A DNA stretch of 64,000 nt, taken from Streptomyces dysideae (GTDB taxonomy: Bacteria; Actinomycetota; Actinomycetes; Streptomycetales; Streptomycetaceae). Below, in pieces: positions 18,182 to 26,392 of the stretch. The notes under the pieces were generated by a model. The model made no database searches, was not told where the DNA came from, and saw nothing but the letters and a program-made list of their open reading frames with translations. The stretch covers positions 309,122 to 373,121 of the forward strand of contig NZ_KQ949078.1 in the NCBI RefSeq assembly GCF_001514305.1, written 5' to 3'. The translations under genes and the position numbers were made by a program. Numbering within the stretch: the first letter of the stretch is position 1; each line of letters starts with the position of its first letter.

Positions 18182-18400
18182 GTGCTGGAACGCACCAACC
18201 CCACCGAGCGTTACACCCGAGGCTTCGCCGCCGCCGTGATCGCGGTGGCGGCCCTGGTCCTGGCGGCGAACGCGGGCCCGGCAGGGCCGGCGGAGAGAGC
18301 GGAGCGAACCGAGCGGACCGAGCAGGTCACCGGTCAGACGTCGTCGGCGCCTTCGACTCCGTCGGGTTCCGGGGCGAGCATCACGTCCGTGCGGCTGTAG
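18182..18400 (+). CDS. Small exported or membrane peptide
   Basis: This is a 72-residue ORF from a GTG, divergent from the XRE-TPR regulator. It has a charged head (VLERTNPTERYTRG), one hydrophobic segment (FAAAVIAVAALVLAANAG) and a Pro/Ser/Thr-rich tail. The last ~22 codons lie antisense to a remnant of a Uma2 nuclease gene, so the native C-terminus may have been replaced. It could be a secreted peptide precursor or simply a small membrane protein; no family match is known to me. Confidence 0.45.
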   Translation: MLERTNPTERYTRGFAAAVIAVAALVLAANAGPAGPAERAERTERTEQVTGQTSSAPSTPSGSGASITSVRL

Positions 18401-18420
18401 AGCGGAAGGCCGCTCGCGTA
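18334..18420 (-). pseudogene. Uma2-family nuclease gene, 3' terminal fragment
   Basis: The minus-strand reading LYSRTDVMLAPEPDG...DDV followed by TGA matches the C-terminus of the intact Uma2 gene at 26393-27022 (LYSRKDMMLASEPEPDGTDDV). About 30 bp of shared sequence continue beyond the stop codon (18304-18333 versus 26373-26392). Everything upstream of the last ~25 codons is missing. The rest of 18421-18622 has no gene that I can see. Confidence 0.7.
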
Positions 18421-18622
18421 TCTATCTCGTCTCTACCTGCCATCGGCAGTCTCTCATTCCCAAACCCCTGGTCAGAGGCGATAGTTGGGCTCGAGAAAAC
18501 GTGTCAACCGCGACCGCGCCGGAACTCCCCCTGGACCAGGGCTGGGAGACCAACCACTACGCTCAACACCAGCCCCGACCGGGTCCAGGACAGTTCGGAC
18601 GGCGTGGCCAGGAACAGACGCG

Positions 18623-19885
18623 TCAAGCCCGCCCGTGTGCTTCCTGCGAGTGCCGCGACAGTGAGTCGATGACCACGGCGGCGAAGAGCACGCCGCCAGT
18701 GATGATGAACTGGACGGCGACGGGGGTGTCCGTGATCGCCATGCCTGAGGCGATGGACTGGATGACCAGTATGCCGAGCACCGCGGACCAGGTCGTACCG
18801 CGTCCGCCGAAGAGGCTGGTGCCACCGATGACGGCCGCTGCGATGGCGTTGAGCAGGAGGACGCCCGAGCCTGAACCCGTGCTCACCGAAGTGATGCGCG
18901 AGGCCAGGAACAGGCCGCCCACCGCGGCCATGGTGCCCGAGACCGCGAGCACCGCGGTCTGTACCCGCGTCACACTGAGGCTGGCCCGCCGGGCTGCCTC
19001 GACACCGCCGCCGAGTGCGTAGACCTGCCGCCCGTAGTGCGTGTGGCGGAGAGCGATGTCCAGGCCTGCCACCACCACCAGGAAGATCAGGAGCGCGAGT
19101 GGCAGACCCTGGAAGCGGTTGAGCAGATACGCGGCGGCGAACGCGATCACGGCGACTCCTCCCGCGCGCACCGCGATTCCCCCGAGCGAGCGGTGCGGCA
19201 TGCCGACGGCCCTGCGGCGCCGCCTGTTCTGGTACGAGACGAGGAAAACCATGCCCGCGCCGACCGTCGCCAGGCCATAGGCGGCGGCGTCGTTGGTGAA
19301 GTAATGGCTGGTCAGCTTGGCGACGAGCCCGTTCTCGTCGAGGTTGACGGTGCCGCTGGTGCCAAGGATGTAGAGCATCAGACCGTTCCAGGTGAGCAAC
19401 CCCGCGAGGGTGACGACGAACGCCGGCACCCGGGTCTTGGCGAAGGAGAAGCCCTGGACGGCTCCCGTGACAGTGCCCGCGAACACCGCGATGATGAGGG
19501 CCAGCCATTCCGGGACGCCGTTGTTCACGTTCAGAACGGCGAAGACAGCCGCCGCGAGACCGCTGATCGAGCCGACCGACAGGTCGAGCTCACCGAGCAG
19601 CAGGACGAAGACGATGCCCACCGCGATCAGACCCGTGCCCACGATGTCCACGCTGAGATTGGACAGGTTCCGGGGTGAGAGAAAGTTCTCGTTGAGGGCC
19701 TGGAAGGTGATCCAGACCGCGGCGAGGACGAGGACGACGGGGAGCCAGCTCAGTTCACCGGCGCTCAGCTTGCGCCGGAAGACGCCGACCCAGCTCTCCA
19801 CGGCATGGGCGATGGCCCGCTCGCGGTGCGGGTGACGAGCCTTGGTGTGGGGCGCGGTGGGTTCGGCCCGCGTGTTGTCGGCCAT
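18623..19885 (-). CDS. Sugar ABC transporter permease (XylH/RbsC type)
   Basis: This is a 420-residue protein. The ATG ending at 19885 (MADNTRAEPT) has an AAAGGGA ribosome site at good spacing, which favours it over a GTG six bases inside the upstream gene. About ten membrane helices match the BPD_transp_2 family, with the signature GTGLIAVGIVFVLLLGELDLSVGS and the later AIAAAVIGGTSLFGGRGT. An insertion rich in Arg (QNRRRRRAVGMP) lies between helices near residue 220. It forms the channel for pentose or similar sugars taken up with the ATPase and binding protein encoded just upstream. Confidence 0.93.
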   Translation of the reverse strand: MADNTRAEPTAPHTKARHPHRERAIAHAVESWVGVFRRKLSAGELSWLPVVLVLAAVWITFQALNENFLSPRNLSNLSVDIVGTGLIAVGIVFVLLLGELDLSVGSISGLAAAVFAVLNVNNGVPEWLALIIAVFAGTVTGAVQGFSFAKTRVPAFVVTLAGLLTWNGLMLYILGTSGTVNLDENGLVAKLTSHYFTNDAAAYGLATVGAGMVFLVSYQNRRRRRAVGMPHRSLGGIAVRAGGVAVIAFAAAYLLNRFQGLPLALLIFLVVVAGLDIALRHTHYGRQVYALGGGVEAARRASLSVTRVQTAVLAVSGTMAAVGGLFLASRITSVSTGSGSGVLLLNAIAAAVIGGTSLFGGRGTTWSAVLGILVIQSIASGMAITDTPVAVQFIITGGVLFAAVVIDSLSRHSQEAHGRA

Positions 19886-19899
19886 GTTTCGCATCCCTT

Positions 19900-20673
19900 T
19901 CACCAACCCGTCTCCTGTGGGGCCATCCGGCGGGGCACGTTCTCCGTGGCGCCGGTGACGGCGGAGATGATCTGTTCCTGAGACGCGGTGTTCACGTCGA
20001 AGAAGCCGTTGTTGCGACCGAGCCGCAGCACAGCGGCCCGGTCCGCGAGAGCTTTGACGTCGCCCATGTTGTGGCTGATCAGCAGCACGCCCACGCCGCG
20101 GTCACGCAGGTGGTCGACGAGGTCCAGGACCTCGGTGGTCTGCTCGAATCCCAGAGCCGCGGTCGGTTCGTCCAGGAGGAGGACCCGCGGATCGCCGAGG
20201 AGCGAGCGGGCTATGGCGACCGTCTGCCGTTGGCCGCTGGACAGTGAGACGACCGGGGCGCGCAGATCGGGGATACCCCTGGTCAGGCGTTCCAACAGGT
20301 GCCTGGTGCGGCGCTCCATCTCCACCTCGTCGAGGAACCCGAACCTGCGGATCTCCCGCCCGAGGAACAGATTGCCGACGACGTCGAGGTTCCCGCACAA
20401 CGCGAGGTCCTGGTAGACGGTGGCGATGCCGAGGTCCCGGGCGTCGTGGGGGCGTTTGATGTGGACCGGCCGGCCCTCCCACTTGATGACTCCCTTGTCC
20501 GCGGGGGCGACGCCGGAGATCGCCTTGACCAGAGTGGACTTGCCGGCCCCGTTGTCGCCCAGAAGTGCGACGACCTGGCCGGCGTGGATCTTCAGCTCGA
20601 TGTCCGAGAGGACCTCGACGACGCCGAAGCGCTTGCACACGCCGTGCAGCGCCAGCAAGGGGGGAGCCGGCAC
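19900..20673 (-). CDS. Sugar ABC transporter ATPase
   Basis: This is a single-domain ATPase of about 257 residues. The GTG ending at 20673 is preferred over the ATG three codons earlier, because GGAAGGAG directly abuts that ATG but is spaced 9 bases from the GTG. Walker A is GDNGAGKSTLVK, the signature motif is VSLSSGQRQTVAIARSL, Walker B is VLLLDEPTAALG, and the switch His is in LLISHNMGD. The ATPase is a half-size unit, unlike the fused XylG/RbsA proteins, so it should act as a homodimer. The stop is 14 bases before the permease start, fitting one operon. Confidence 0.93.
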   Translation of the reverse strand: MPAPPLLALHGVCKRFGVVEVLSDIELKIHAGQVVALLGDNGAGKSTLVKAISGVAPADKGVIKWEGRPVHIKRPHDARDLGIATVYQDLALCGNLDVVGNLFLGREIRRFGFLDEVEMERRTRHLLERLTRGIPDLRAPVVSLSSGQRQTVAIARSLLGDPRVLLLDEPTAALGFEQTTEVLDLVDHLRDRGVGVLLISHNMGDVKALADRAAVLRLGRNNGFFDVNTASQEQIISAVTGATENVPRRMAPQETGW

Positions 20674-20719
20674 GGAAACCATCTCCTTCCCGGGGCCCGG
20701 ACCCGGTCGGAACCAGCTG

Positions 20720-21808
20720 TCAGGTCAGCCCGGCCCTGTCGCAGGCGGCGGCGAGCTGGGGGGTGCAGATCTGCTGGATCGTGTACACGCCGTCCTTCAG
20801 CAAGGTCTCCTCGATGTTGTCGACGGTCACGGACACGGGGGTGAGCAGGACCGTCGGAACGGCCCTGCCGTCCTGGGTCCTCACCTCGCCCGTGGCAACC
20901 TCGTCGAGGCTTTCGCCGCGGGCCGCGGCCACGGCCATGGCGGCGCCGGCGGACGCCTGGGGCGCGAACGGCTTGTAGACGGTCATGTACTGATCGCCGC
21001 CGACAATGCGCCGCACGGCTCCGAGTTCGGCGTCCTGCCCGGTGACGGGGGGCAGCGGGTGGACCTTGTTCGCTCTGAGGGCGGAGATGCTGCCCGCGGC
21101 CAGTCCGTCGTTGGCGGCGTAGACCCCGTCGATGTTGCGGACGCCGAGGGCGGAGATGGCACCGGACATGTTCATGTTCGCGGTCTCCGTCCTCCAATGG
21201 AGTGTGTCGTACGCCTTGCCGATCTTCACTTTCCCCTCCAGCACCGACAGCGCGCCCTTCTTGAACGACACCGCGTTGGGGTCGCTGGGATCGCCGTTCA
21301 TCATGACGATCTGGCCGTTGGCGGCTTTGTCGCCCATGGCCGTCAGCAGCGCCTTGGCCTGGAGCCTGCCGACCTCCTCGCCGTCGAAGGAGACATAGCC
21401 CGAGATCGGGCCCCCTGCGAGACGGTCGTAGGCGATGACCGGGACGTCTGCTTCGTGCGCCCTCCTGACCGCGGAGGCGATCGATCGGGAGTCCACGGCC
21501 ACCAGCACGATGACATCGACCCCCTTGGCGATCATCGAGTTCATCTGTTCCTGCTGGATGGCCGCCTCGTTCCTGGCATTGCCATGCTCCACGGTGCAGT
21601 CGTCGCACAGCTCCTTGATCTTCTTCTCGAGTAGCGGCCTGTCCTGTGCCTCCCAACGATCCGTGGTGGCGCTCGGCAGCAACAGAGCGATCTTCGGCGT
21701 GCTCTCCTCGTCGGACTCGTTCCCGTCGCCCGCCCCGCAGGCCGCGAGCACAACGGCCGTCGAGACCGCGATCACGACGACGGTCGCTTCCCGTATGCGG
21801 GCCTTCAT
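20720..21808 (-). CDS. Sugar-binding lipoprotein of the ABC operon (XylF-like)
   Basis: This 362-residue protein starts at MKARIREA; the upstream in-frame sequence lacks coding character. The lipoprotein signal VVLAACGAG places the lipidated Cys near residue 25. The type-1 periplasmic-binding fold shows KIALLLPSATTDRWEAQDRPLL, GVDVIVLVAVDS, PVIAYDRLAGGPISGYVSFD, NGDPSDPNAV, YAANDGLAAG and PPVTGQDAE, all typical of xylose/ribose binding proteins. It carries two Cys pairs (LCDDC near the front, IC...AC at the end). It is first in the operon and about 60% similar by eye to two paralogues at 24792 and 48241. Confidence 0.92.
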   Translation of the reverse strand: MKARIREATVVVIAVSTAVVLAACGAGDGNESDEESTPKIALLLPSATTDRWEAQDRPLLEKKIKELCDDCTVEHGNARNEAAIQQEQMNSMIAKGVDVIVLVAVDSRSIASAVRRAHEADVPVIAYDRLAGGPISGYVSFDGEEVGRLQAKALLTAMGDKAANGQIVMMNGDPSDPNAVSFKKGALSVLEGKVKIGKAYDTLHWRTETANMNMSGAISALGVRNIDGVYAANDGLAAGSISALRANKVHPLPPVTGQDAELGAVRRIVGGDQYMTVYKPFAPQASAGAAMAVAAARGESLDEVATGEVRTQDGRAVPTVLLTPVSVTVDNIEETLLKDGVYTIQQICTPQLAAACDRAGLT

Positions 21809-22260
21809 GTGAGAGACCTCCCTTGGCCGGGCGGGGCCACACCGGCCGTGACGCGACGCAACGGCACTGGCCGCGTCGAGCCGGACAGCCATGCCGGGAT
21901 GGGGATCCAGGCAAACACCCCCGCTCTCACACGCGGGTTCGGCGGTCGTGGAGCGGCATCGCCGACCCGGGCCTCCTCACGAGGCCACCGCGTACTGCCA
22001 GGCAGCAGTCCGGCAGCAGGCGGACGGCCACGACGCCGGCGCCCGACGTCCTCCTGGAAGGGACCGCGTGGAAGTGGCAAGACGGCCACGTCGTCAGTGT
22101 GACACCGGCCGTGGTGATCTGCGAACGTAGCTGCTCCTGCCATCGATATGCAGTAATCGAGTAGATCTGTCCGATTGGTCCATGTGTGCGATTCTGGTAC
22201 GTGGGTGCTCGGTCTCCACCTGTTGGTACCTGCTGCATGGACGGGAAGTAGGTCGCGGAC
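21809..22260. promoter_or_regulatory. Divergent control region between the sugar ABC operon and phosphatase gene
   Basis: This 452-bp gap holds no convincing gene. The part nearest the phosphatase (about 22113-22215) is notably AT-rich for this genome (for example gcagtaatcgagtagatctg, gtgtgcgattctgg) and probably contains its promoter, but I cannot assign -35/-10 boxes with confidence. The part near the binding-protein gene is GC-rich with no clear repeat. Confidence 0.45.
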
Positions 22261-24795
22261 ATGCCTCATGACGGTGGTGCCCGGGCCGGAGTCTCGGAGC
22301 TGGGAGTATCCGGGGCCGGCGCCGCGGACACCGGTTCACTGCCACCGGTGCCGGAGGTCGCCGCGAGCGAGCGGGCCCTGACGTTCGCCGGGGCGGCGCT
22401 GGCAGCGGTCTATGTGCCCGGTGTCGGGAATGAAGAGCTCCTGCTGGTGGAAACGGCCGGATGCGCCACGTCCGAGTACGAGCTGCCGCAGCGTTTGCCC
22501 CTGTCCGGTGGTTCACCCGCGGCGCAGGCCTTCCGCACCGACCGGCCGCTCTGGCTGAACCCCGCGGTACTCGCCTCCTACCCCGAGGGCGGGCCGACGC
22601 CACCGCGAGCGGAGGCGTCGCTCGCCGCGCTGCCACTCGGAACGGAAGGCAGGCGGCTGGGCTGCCTCGTCGTCGTGGGGGATTCCGCGGACGGCTTCGA
22701 GGCCGGGCAACGGCACTTCCTGGAGCGGTACGCCGACGCCGTCGCCTGCAGGCTCCAGACGGGGTCCGGCCGGGCCGCGCCGACGTCGCTGCTGGGTCCC
22801 GCCCTGCGGAGTCTGCGCGTCGGCTCGTTCGTGCTGGTGCCGGACACCGGCTTGATCGAGGCGGACGAGACGCTGCTCGAACTGGTCGGCATCGCACCGG
22901 ACGACTTCGACGGCAAGGTGGACACCCTGCTCGCGCATGCCCTGCCCGAGGACATGCACGCGCTGATGTCGGTCGTGGAGCCGTCCACCCAGGCCCTCGG
23001 TCGGCGGGAGCTGGAGCTCCGCGTCCGCCGCCCCACCGGGGAAATGCGCTGGCTGAGCCTGAGCTGTCGGGTGGTGGCGAGCGCCGACGGCGGGCCGGAG
23101 CAGGTGCTGGGCGTGGTGACGGCGACCTCGGTTCTGAGTCAAAGCCCTGACGACGTCTCCAGGATCCAGTGGCTGACGGCCGCACTCGACGAGGTCGCGA
23201 CGGTCCGTGATGTCAGCCGAGTGGTGGTCACCGCGCTGCGTGAGCCGCTGGGCGCCGACCGGGTGGCACTCGCCGAGGTGCAGAACGACCGGCTGATGGT
23301 CACCGTACTCGACCCGCCCAAGCCCGCCGCCTGGCCGGAGGCATGGCGTGCCGAGTGGCGCTCGGAGTGGCCCGACGCACCGCTCAGCGCCCTGCCCACG
23401 CTGCAGATGGCCCTGCGGGACGGACGTATGGATCTGTGGCCGGCCGGCACAGCCTTCGAACCCGGACTCGCGGGCGTCGGTGCCGGAGGCCTGGCCGTCC
23501 TGCCGCTGCCCGCCAAGGGCCGGGTCGCCGGCGTGTGCCTGGTCGGCTGGGACAAGCCGCACGAGTTCGTCCCCGAGGAGCGGTCCCTGCTGACCGCCAC
23601 CGCGGCGCTGGTCGGGCAAGCCTTCAAGCGCGCGCACGAGCACGACGCCGAGCAGGAGCTCGCGGCGATGCTGCAGCGCAGTCTGCTGCCCCGGCGCCTC
23701 CCCGAGCTGGCCGGGGGGACGGCGGTCGCCCGCTACCTGCCCGCCAGACGGGGGTTGCAGGTGGGCGGCGACTGGTACGACGTCATCGCCCTCTCCGAGG
23801 ACCGAGTGGCGCTGGTCATCGGTGACGTGCAAGGACACAGCGCCGGAGCCGCGACGATCATGGGCCAGATGCGTACGGCGGTCAGGGCCTACGCGGTGGA
23901 GGGCCACCCGCCCGACGTGGTCGTCTCCTACGCGAACCGTCTCCTCGTCGGTATGGAGACCGATCTGTTCGCCACCTGCTGTTACGTCGAACTGGACATG
24001 GAGCAGGGCAACGCCCTGTTCGTCCGGGCCGGGCACCTTTCACCGTTGCTGCGCCATCCCGACGGCACCACCGAGGAGGTGCAGGTCGAGGGCGGGCTCC
24101 CGCTGGGCATTCTCGCGGAGGCGGAGTTCCCCATGACCGCGGTCGCGCTGGCCCCGGGCACGGTGCTCGCCCTGGTCACCGACGGCCTGGTCGAGGGCGC
24201 CGACCTGCCCCTGGACGAGGGCGTGCGCCGGACGCGCACCGCGCTCACCGCGGCCGATCCGGCGGATCCGGGGCGGATGGTCGACGCACTGCTCGGCGGC
24301 CTCGACCGTCGCGAGGACGACGTGGCGCTGCTGCTGCTGCGCTACGACGGCATGAAGACCCGGCCGATACGGGCCGGCTGGGCGGTGTGGCGGCTGCCCG
24401 ACGCCGTGATGCACGCCCGCCGGTTCACCGCGCGCACGCTGCGCCGGTGGAAGGTCGGGGACGTGACCGACGAAGTGCTGCTGGTCGTGTCAGAACTGGT
24501 CACCAACGCCCTGGTGCACACCCAGGGCGCGGTCCGCGTCGACCTGACGCTGCGCGAGGCCCGGGTGCGTGTCTGTGTGAGCGACTCCTCGCCGCGTGCG
24601 CCCGCCAAGCCGGTGATCGTGGACTGGGAGTCGACCGGCGGCCGCGGCCTGCTGCTGGTCGAGGCGATGTCGGAGGCCTTCGGCTCGATGCCGGTGGCCG
24701 GCGGCAAGCAGGTGTGGAGCGAGATCGTCCTGCCGCGGCGCGAGCCGGCTCCCGCGGACTCCGAGCCCCGAACGGAACAAGGGGGTCTGTCATGA
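22261..24795 (+). CDS. GAF/PAS-like/SpoIIE phosphatase with C-terminal HATPase (RsbU-RsbW-like)
   Basis: This is an 844-residue cytoplasmic protein. Residues ~35-165 are a GAF-like domain and ~175-290 a PAS-like domain (RVGSFVLVPDTGLIEADETLLELVGI ... RPTGEMRWLSLSCRVV). Residues ~300-455 are a second GAF domain, ~465-695 a SpoIIE phosphatase (GGDWYDVIAL, VIGDVQGHSAGAA, LVTDGLVEG, DDVALLLL) and ~705-830 a HATPase_c anti-sigma kinase-like domain (ELVTNALVH N-box, GGRGLLLVEAMS). Phosphatase and kinase activities in one chain suggest control of an unlinked anti-anti-sigma factor. Its TGA overlaps the next ATG (ATGA), coupling it to a sugar-binding lipoprotein. Confidence 0.92.
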   Translation: MPHDGGARAGVSELGVSGAGAADTGSLPPVPEVAASERALTFAGAALAAVYVPGVGNEELLLVETAGCATSEYELPQRLPLSGGSPAAQAFRTDRPLWLNPAVLASYPEGGPTPPRAEASLAALPLGTEGRRLGCLVVVGDSADGFEAGQRHFLERYADAVACRLQTGSGRAAPTSLLGPALRSLRVGSFVLVPDTGLIEADETLLELVGIAPDDFDGKVDTLLAHALPEDMHALMSVVEPSTQALGRRELELRVRRPTGEMRWLSLSCRVVASADGGPEQVLGVVTATSVLSQSPDDVSRIQWLTAALDEVATVRDVSRVVVTALREPLGADRVALAEVQNDRLMVTVLDPPKPAAWPEAWRAEWRSEWPDAPLSALPTLQMALRDGRMDLWPAGTAFEPGLAGVGAGGLAVLPLPAKGRVAGVCLVGWDKPHEFVPEERSLLTATAALVGQAFKRAHEHDAEQELAAMLQRSLLPRRLPELAGGTAVARYLPARRGLQVGGDWYDVIALSEDRVALVIGDVQGHSAGAATIMGQMRTAVRAYAVEGHPPDVVVSYANRLLVGMETDLFATCCYVELDMEQGNALFVRAGHLSPLLRHPDGTTEEVQVEGGLPLGILAEAEFPMTAVALAPGTVLALVTDGLVEGADLPLDEGVRRTRTALTAADPADPGRMVDALLGGLDRREDDVALLLLRYDGMKTRPIRAGWAVWRLPDAVMHARRFTARTLRRWKVGDVTDEVLLVVSELVTNALVHTQGAVRVDLTLREARVRVCVSDSSPRAPAKPVIVDWESTGGRGLLLVEAMSEAFGSMPVAGGKQVWSEIVLPRREPAPADSEPRTEQGGLS

Positions 24796-25955
24796 GGACC
24801 CGTAAGAGGGGGCCTGCCAGGAGGATCCGTAAGAGGGGGCCTGCCAGGAGGATCCGTAAGAGGGGGCCTGCCAGGAGGATCCGTACGCGGCACGTCGTCG
24901 CGGCGCTCGTCGCGGGGATCATGACGATGTCCCTGGCCGCCTGCGGGGGAGACGGCGAGGCGGGCGCGGACAGCTTCACCGTCGGCCTGCTGCTCCCCAG
25001 CCGAGCGGTCCCCCGCTGGGAGCATTCCGACAAGCCGCTGATCGAGAAGCGGGTGAAGGAGCTGTGTCCCCGCTGCACCATGGCGTACGCCAACGCCCAG
25101 AACGACGCGACCAGGCAACGGGCCCAGGTGACCTCCATGATCACCAAAGGGGTCGAGGTCCTGATCCTCGACGCCGCCGACACCAGGGCGCTCCGCTCCT
25201 CGATCCAGGAAGCGCGCAAGGCGGGTGTCCCGGTCGTCGCCTACGACCGGCTCGCCGAAGGCCCGGTCTCGGGCTACGTCAGTTTCGACGGCGCGCAGGT
25301 CGGCCGGCTCCAGGGCGAGGCGCTCCTGAAGGCCATGGAGGACAAGGCGAACGGCGGGAACGTCGTCATGATGAACGGCGATCCGACCAGCCCCAACGCG
25401 GCGTGGTACAAGGAGGGCACGTTGTCCGTCCTCACGGGCAAGGTGAAGATCGCCAGGTCGTACGACACCCTGGGCTGGAACTCGGAGAATGCCCACGCCA
25501 ACATGTCCGCCGCCATCGCGGCCCTGGGCCCGAACCGGATCGACGGCGTCCTGGCAGCCAACGACGCCATAGCCGCGGGCGTCATCTCCGCTCTCAAGAG
25601 CGCCGGCGTCAGCGAACTCCCTCCGGTTACCGGCCAGGACGCCGACCTCGACGCCGTGCGGCGCATCATCAAGGGCGAGCAGTACATGACGGTGTACAAA
25701 CCCTTCAGGACGGAAGCCTACGCAGCCGCCGCCATGGCCGTCGCCCTGGGACGCGGGGAGGGTCTCCGCGACGTCGCCACAACGACGACCGACAGCCCCA
25801 CCACCGAGCACATCCCGTCCGTCCTGCTCGCTCCGAGCGCGGTGACGGTCGGCAACATCGAGCAGACACTCGTCAAGGACGGCGTGTACACCATCGACCA
25901 GATCTGCACCCGGCAGCTCCGGCCCGCCTGCGACAGGGCCGGACTCGCCCGATGA
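24792..25955 (+). CDS. Sugar-binding lipoprotein coupled to the phosphatase (XylF-like)
   Basis: The protein has 387 residues and starts inside the stop of the phosphatase gene (ATGA), so translation is coupled. The signal peptide head is extended by a 9-residue unit RKRGPARRI repeated three times, followed by VVAALVAGIMTMSLAACGG with the lipid Cys. The mature part matches the binding protein at 20720 nearly motif for motif: VGLLLPSRAVPRWEHSDKPLI, LCPRC, VVAYDRLAEGPVSGYVSFD, MNGDPTSPNA, AANDAIAAG, PPVTGQDAD. No ABC ATPase or permease follows, so it may act as an extracytoplasmic sugar sensor, or feed the divergent transporter. Confidence 0.9.
   Translation: MRTRKRGPARRIRKRGPARRIRKRGPARRIRTRHVVAALVAGIMTMSLAACGGDGEAGADSFTVGLLLPSRAVPRWEHSDKPLIEKRVKELCPRCTMAYANAQNDATRQRAQVTSMITKGVEVLILDAADTRALRSSIQEARKAGVPVVAYDRLAEGPVSGYVSFDGAQVGRLQGEALLKAMEDKANGGNVVMMNGDPTSPNAAWYKEGTLSVLTGKVKIARSYDTLGWNSENAHANMSAAIAALGPNRIDGVLAANDAIAAGVISALKSAGVSELPPVTGQDADLDAVRRIIKGEQYMTVYKPFRTEAYAAAAMAVALGRGEGLRDVATTTTDSPTTEHIPSVLLAPSAVTVGNIEQTLVKDGVYTIDQICTRQLRPACDRAGLAR
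24800..24880 (+). repeat. Three perfect 27-bp tandem repeats in a signal-peptide coding region
   Basis: The unit starts ccgtaagaggg and ends ccaggaggat. It repeats exactly at 24800, 24827 and 24854, then the sequence diverges after ccgta. Each unit adds nine residues (basic head of the lipoprotein signal) and one AGGAGG-like ribosome-binding sequence. Perfect identity implies recent expansion. Confidence 0.9.
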
Positions 25956-25974
25956 GGGGGCCTGGGCCCCAAGA

Positions 25975-26219
25975 ACGGTGGTCAGTGACCCCGGCGACCA
26001 GGAGTAATCCGCGTCCGCCGGTCTCTTCCTCGTCGGCACCCGCGGGCAGCGTCGGTATCCGCTCCCGGTCGGGGTCGGACACCTCGACCAGCAGGCCGCA
26101 GCCCCGGATCGAGAGGGTGACCTCGACCTGGGCGAGAGTCACACGGCAGTGGCGTACGGAGTTGGTGACCAGCTCGGTCGCGACGGTGGCGATGTCGTGG
26201 GCGAGTTCGGCGTCGAGGT
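25975..26219 (-). pseudogene. Fragment of an ATP-binding anti-sigma-like gene
   Basis: The minus-strand frame reads LDAELAHDIATVATELVTNSVRHCR ... GRGLLLVAGV, almost identical to residues ~38-115 of the intact gene at 29647-30084. Both N- and C-terminal parts are missing: one edge runs into antisense XRE-gene sequence at 26220, the other into unrelated sequence near 25975. It has no start codon of its own and is not a functional gene. Confidence 0.8.
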
Positions 26220-26340
26220 GAAGGTGCGCCAGGGGCGACAGGCGAAGATCGAGGAAGGCGGAGCGGCGTACGCCGCCATCCTCTGGGAAGCGGTGGCGCT
26301 GCTCGCCCCGGAAATCCGATCGCACCGCCGCCCGTTCTGC
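26220..26340 (+). pseudogene. Fragments of the WhiJ-like XRE gene and its DUF397 downstream flank
   Basis: 26220-26293 matches 30724-30798 (VKVRQGRQAKIEEGGAAYAAILWEA of the XRE protein). It is followed directly by ~45 bp that match 31330-31376, the sequence just after the DUF397 stop. Two internal deletions therefore condensed the whole cluster (ATP-binding, XRE, DUF397) into about 370 bp at 25975-26340. The stretch 26341-26392 before the Uma2 stop shows no gene. Confidence 0.75.
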
Positions 26341-26392
26341 ACGGTCCCTGGTTCCTTGCCCCGCACCCCGAACAGACCGAGCAGGTCAGCGG

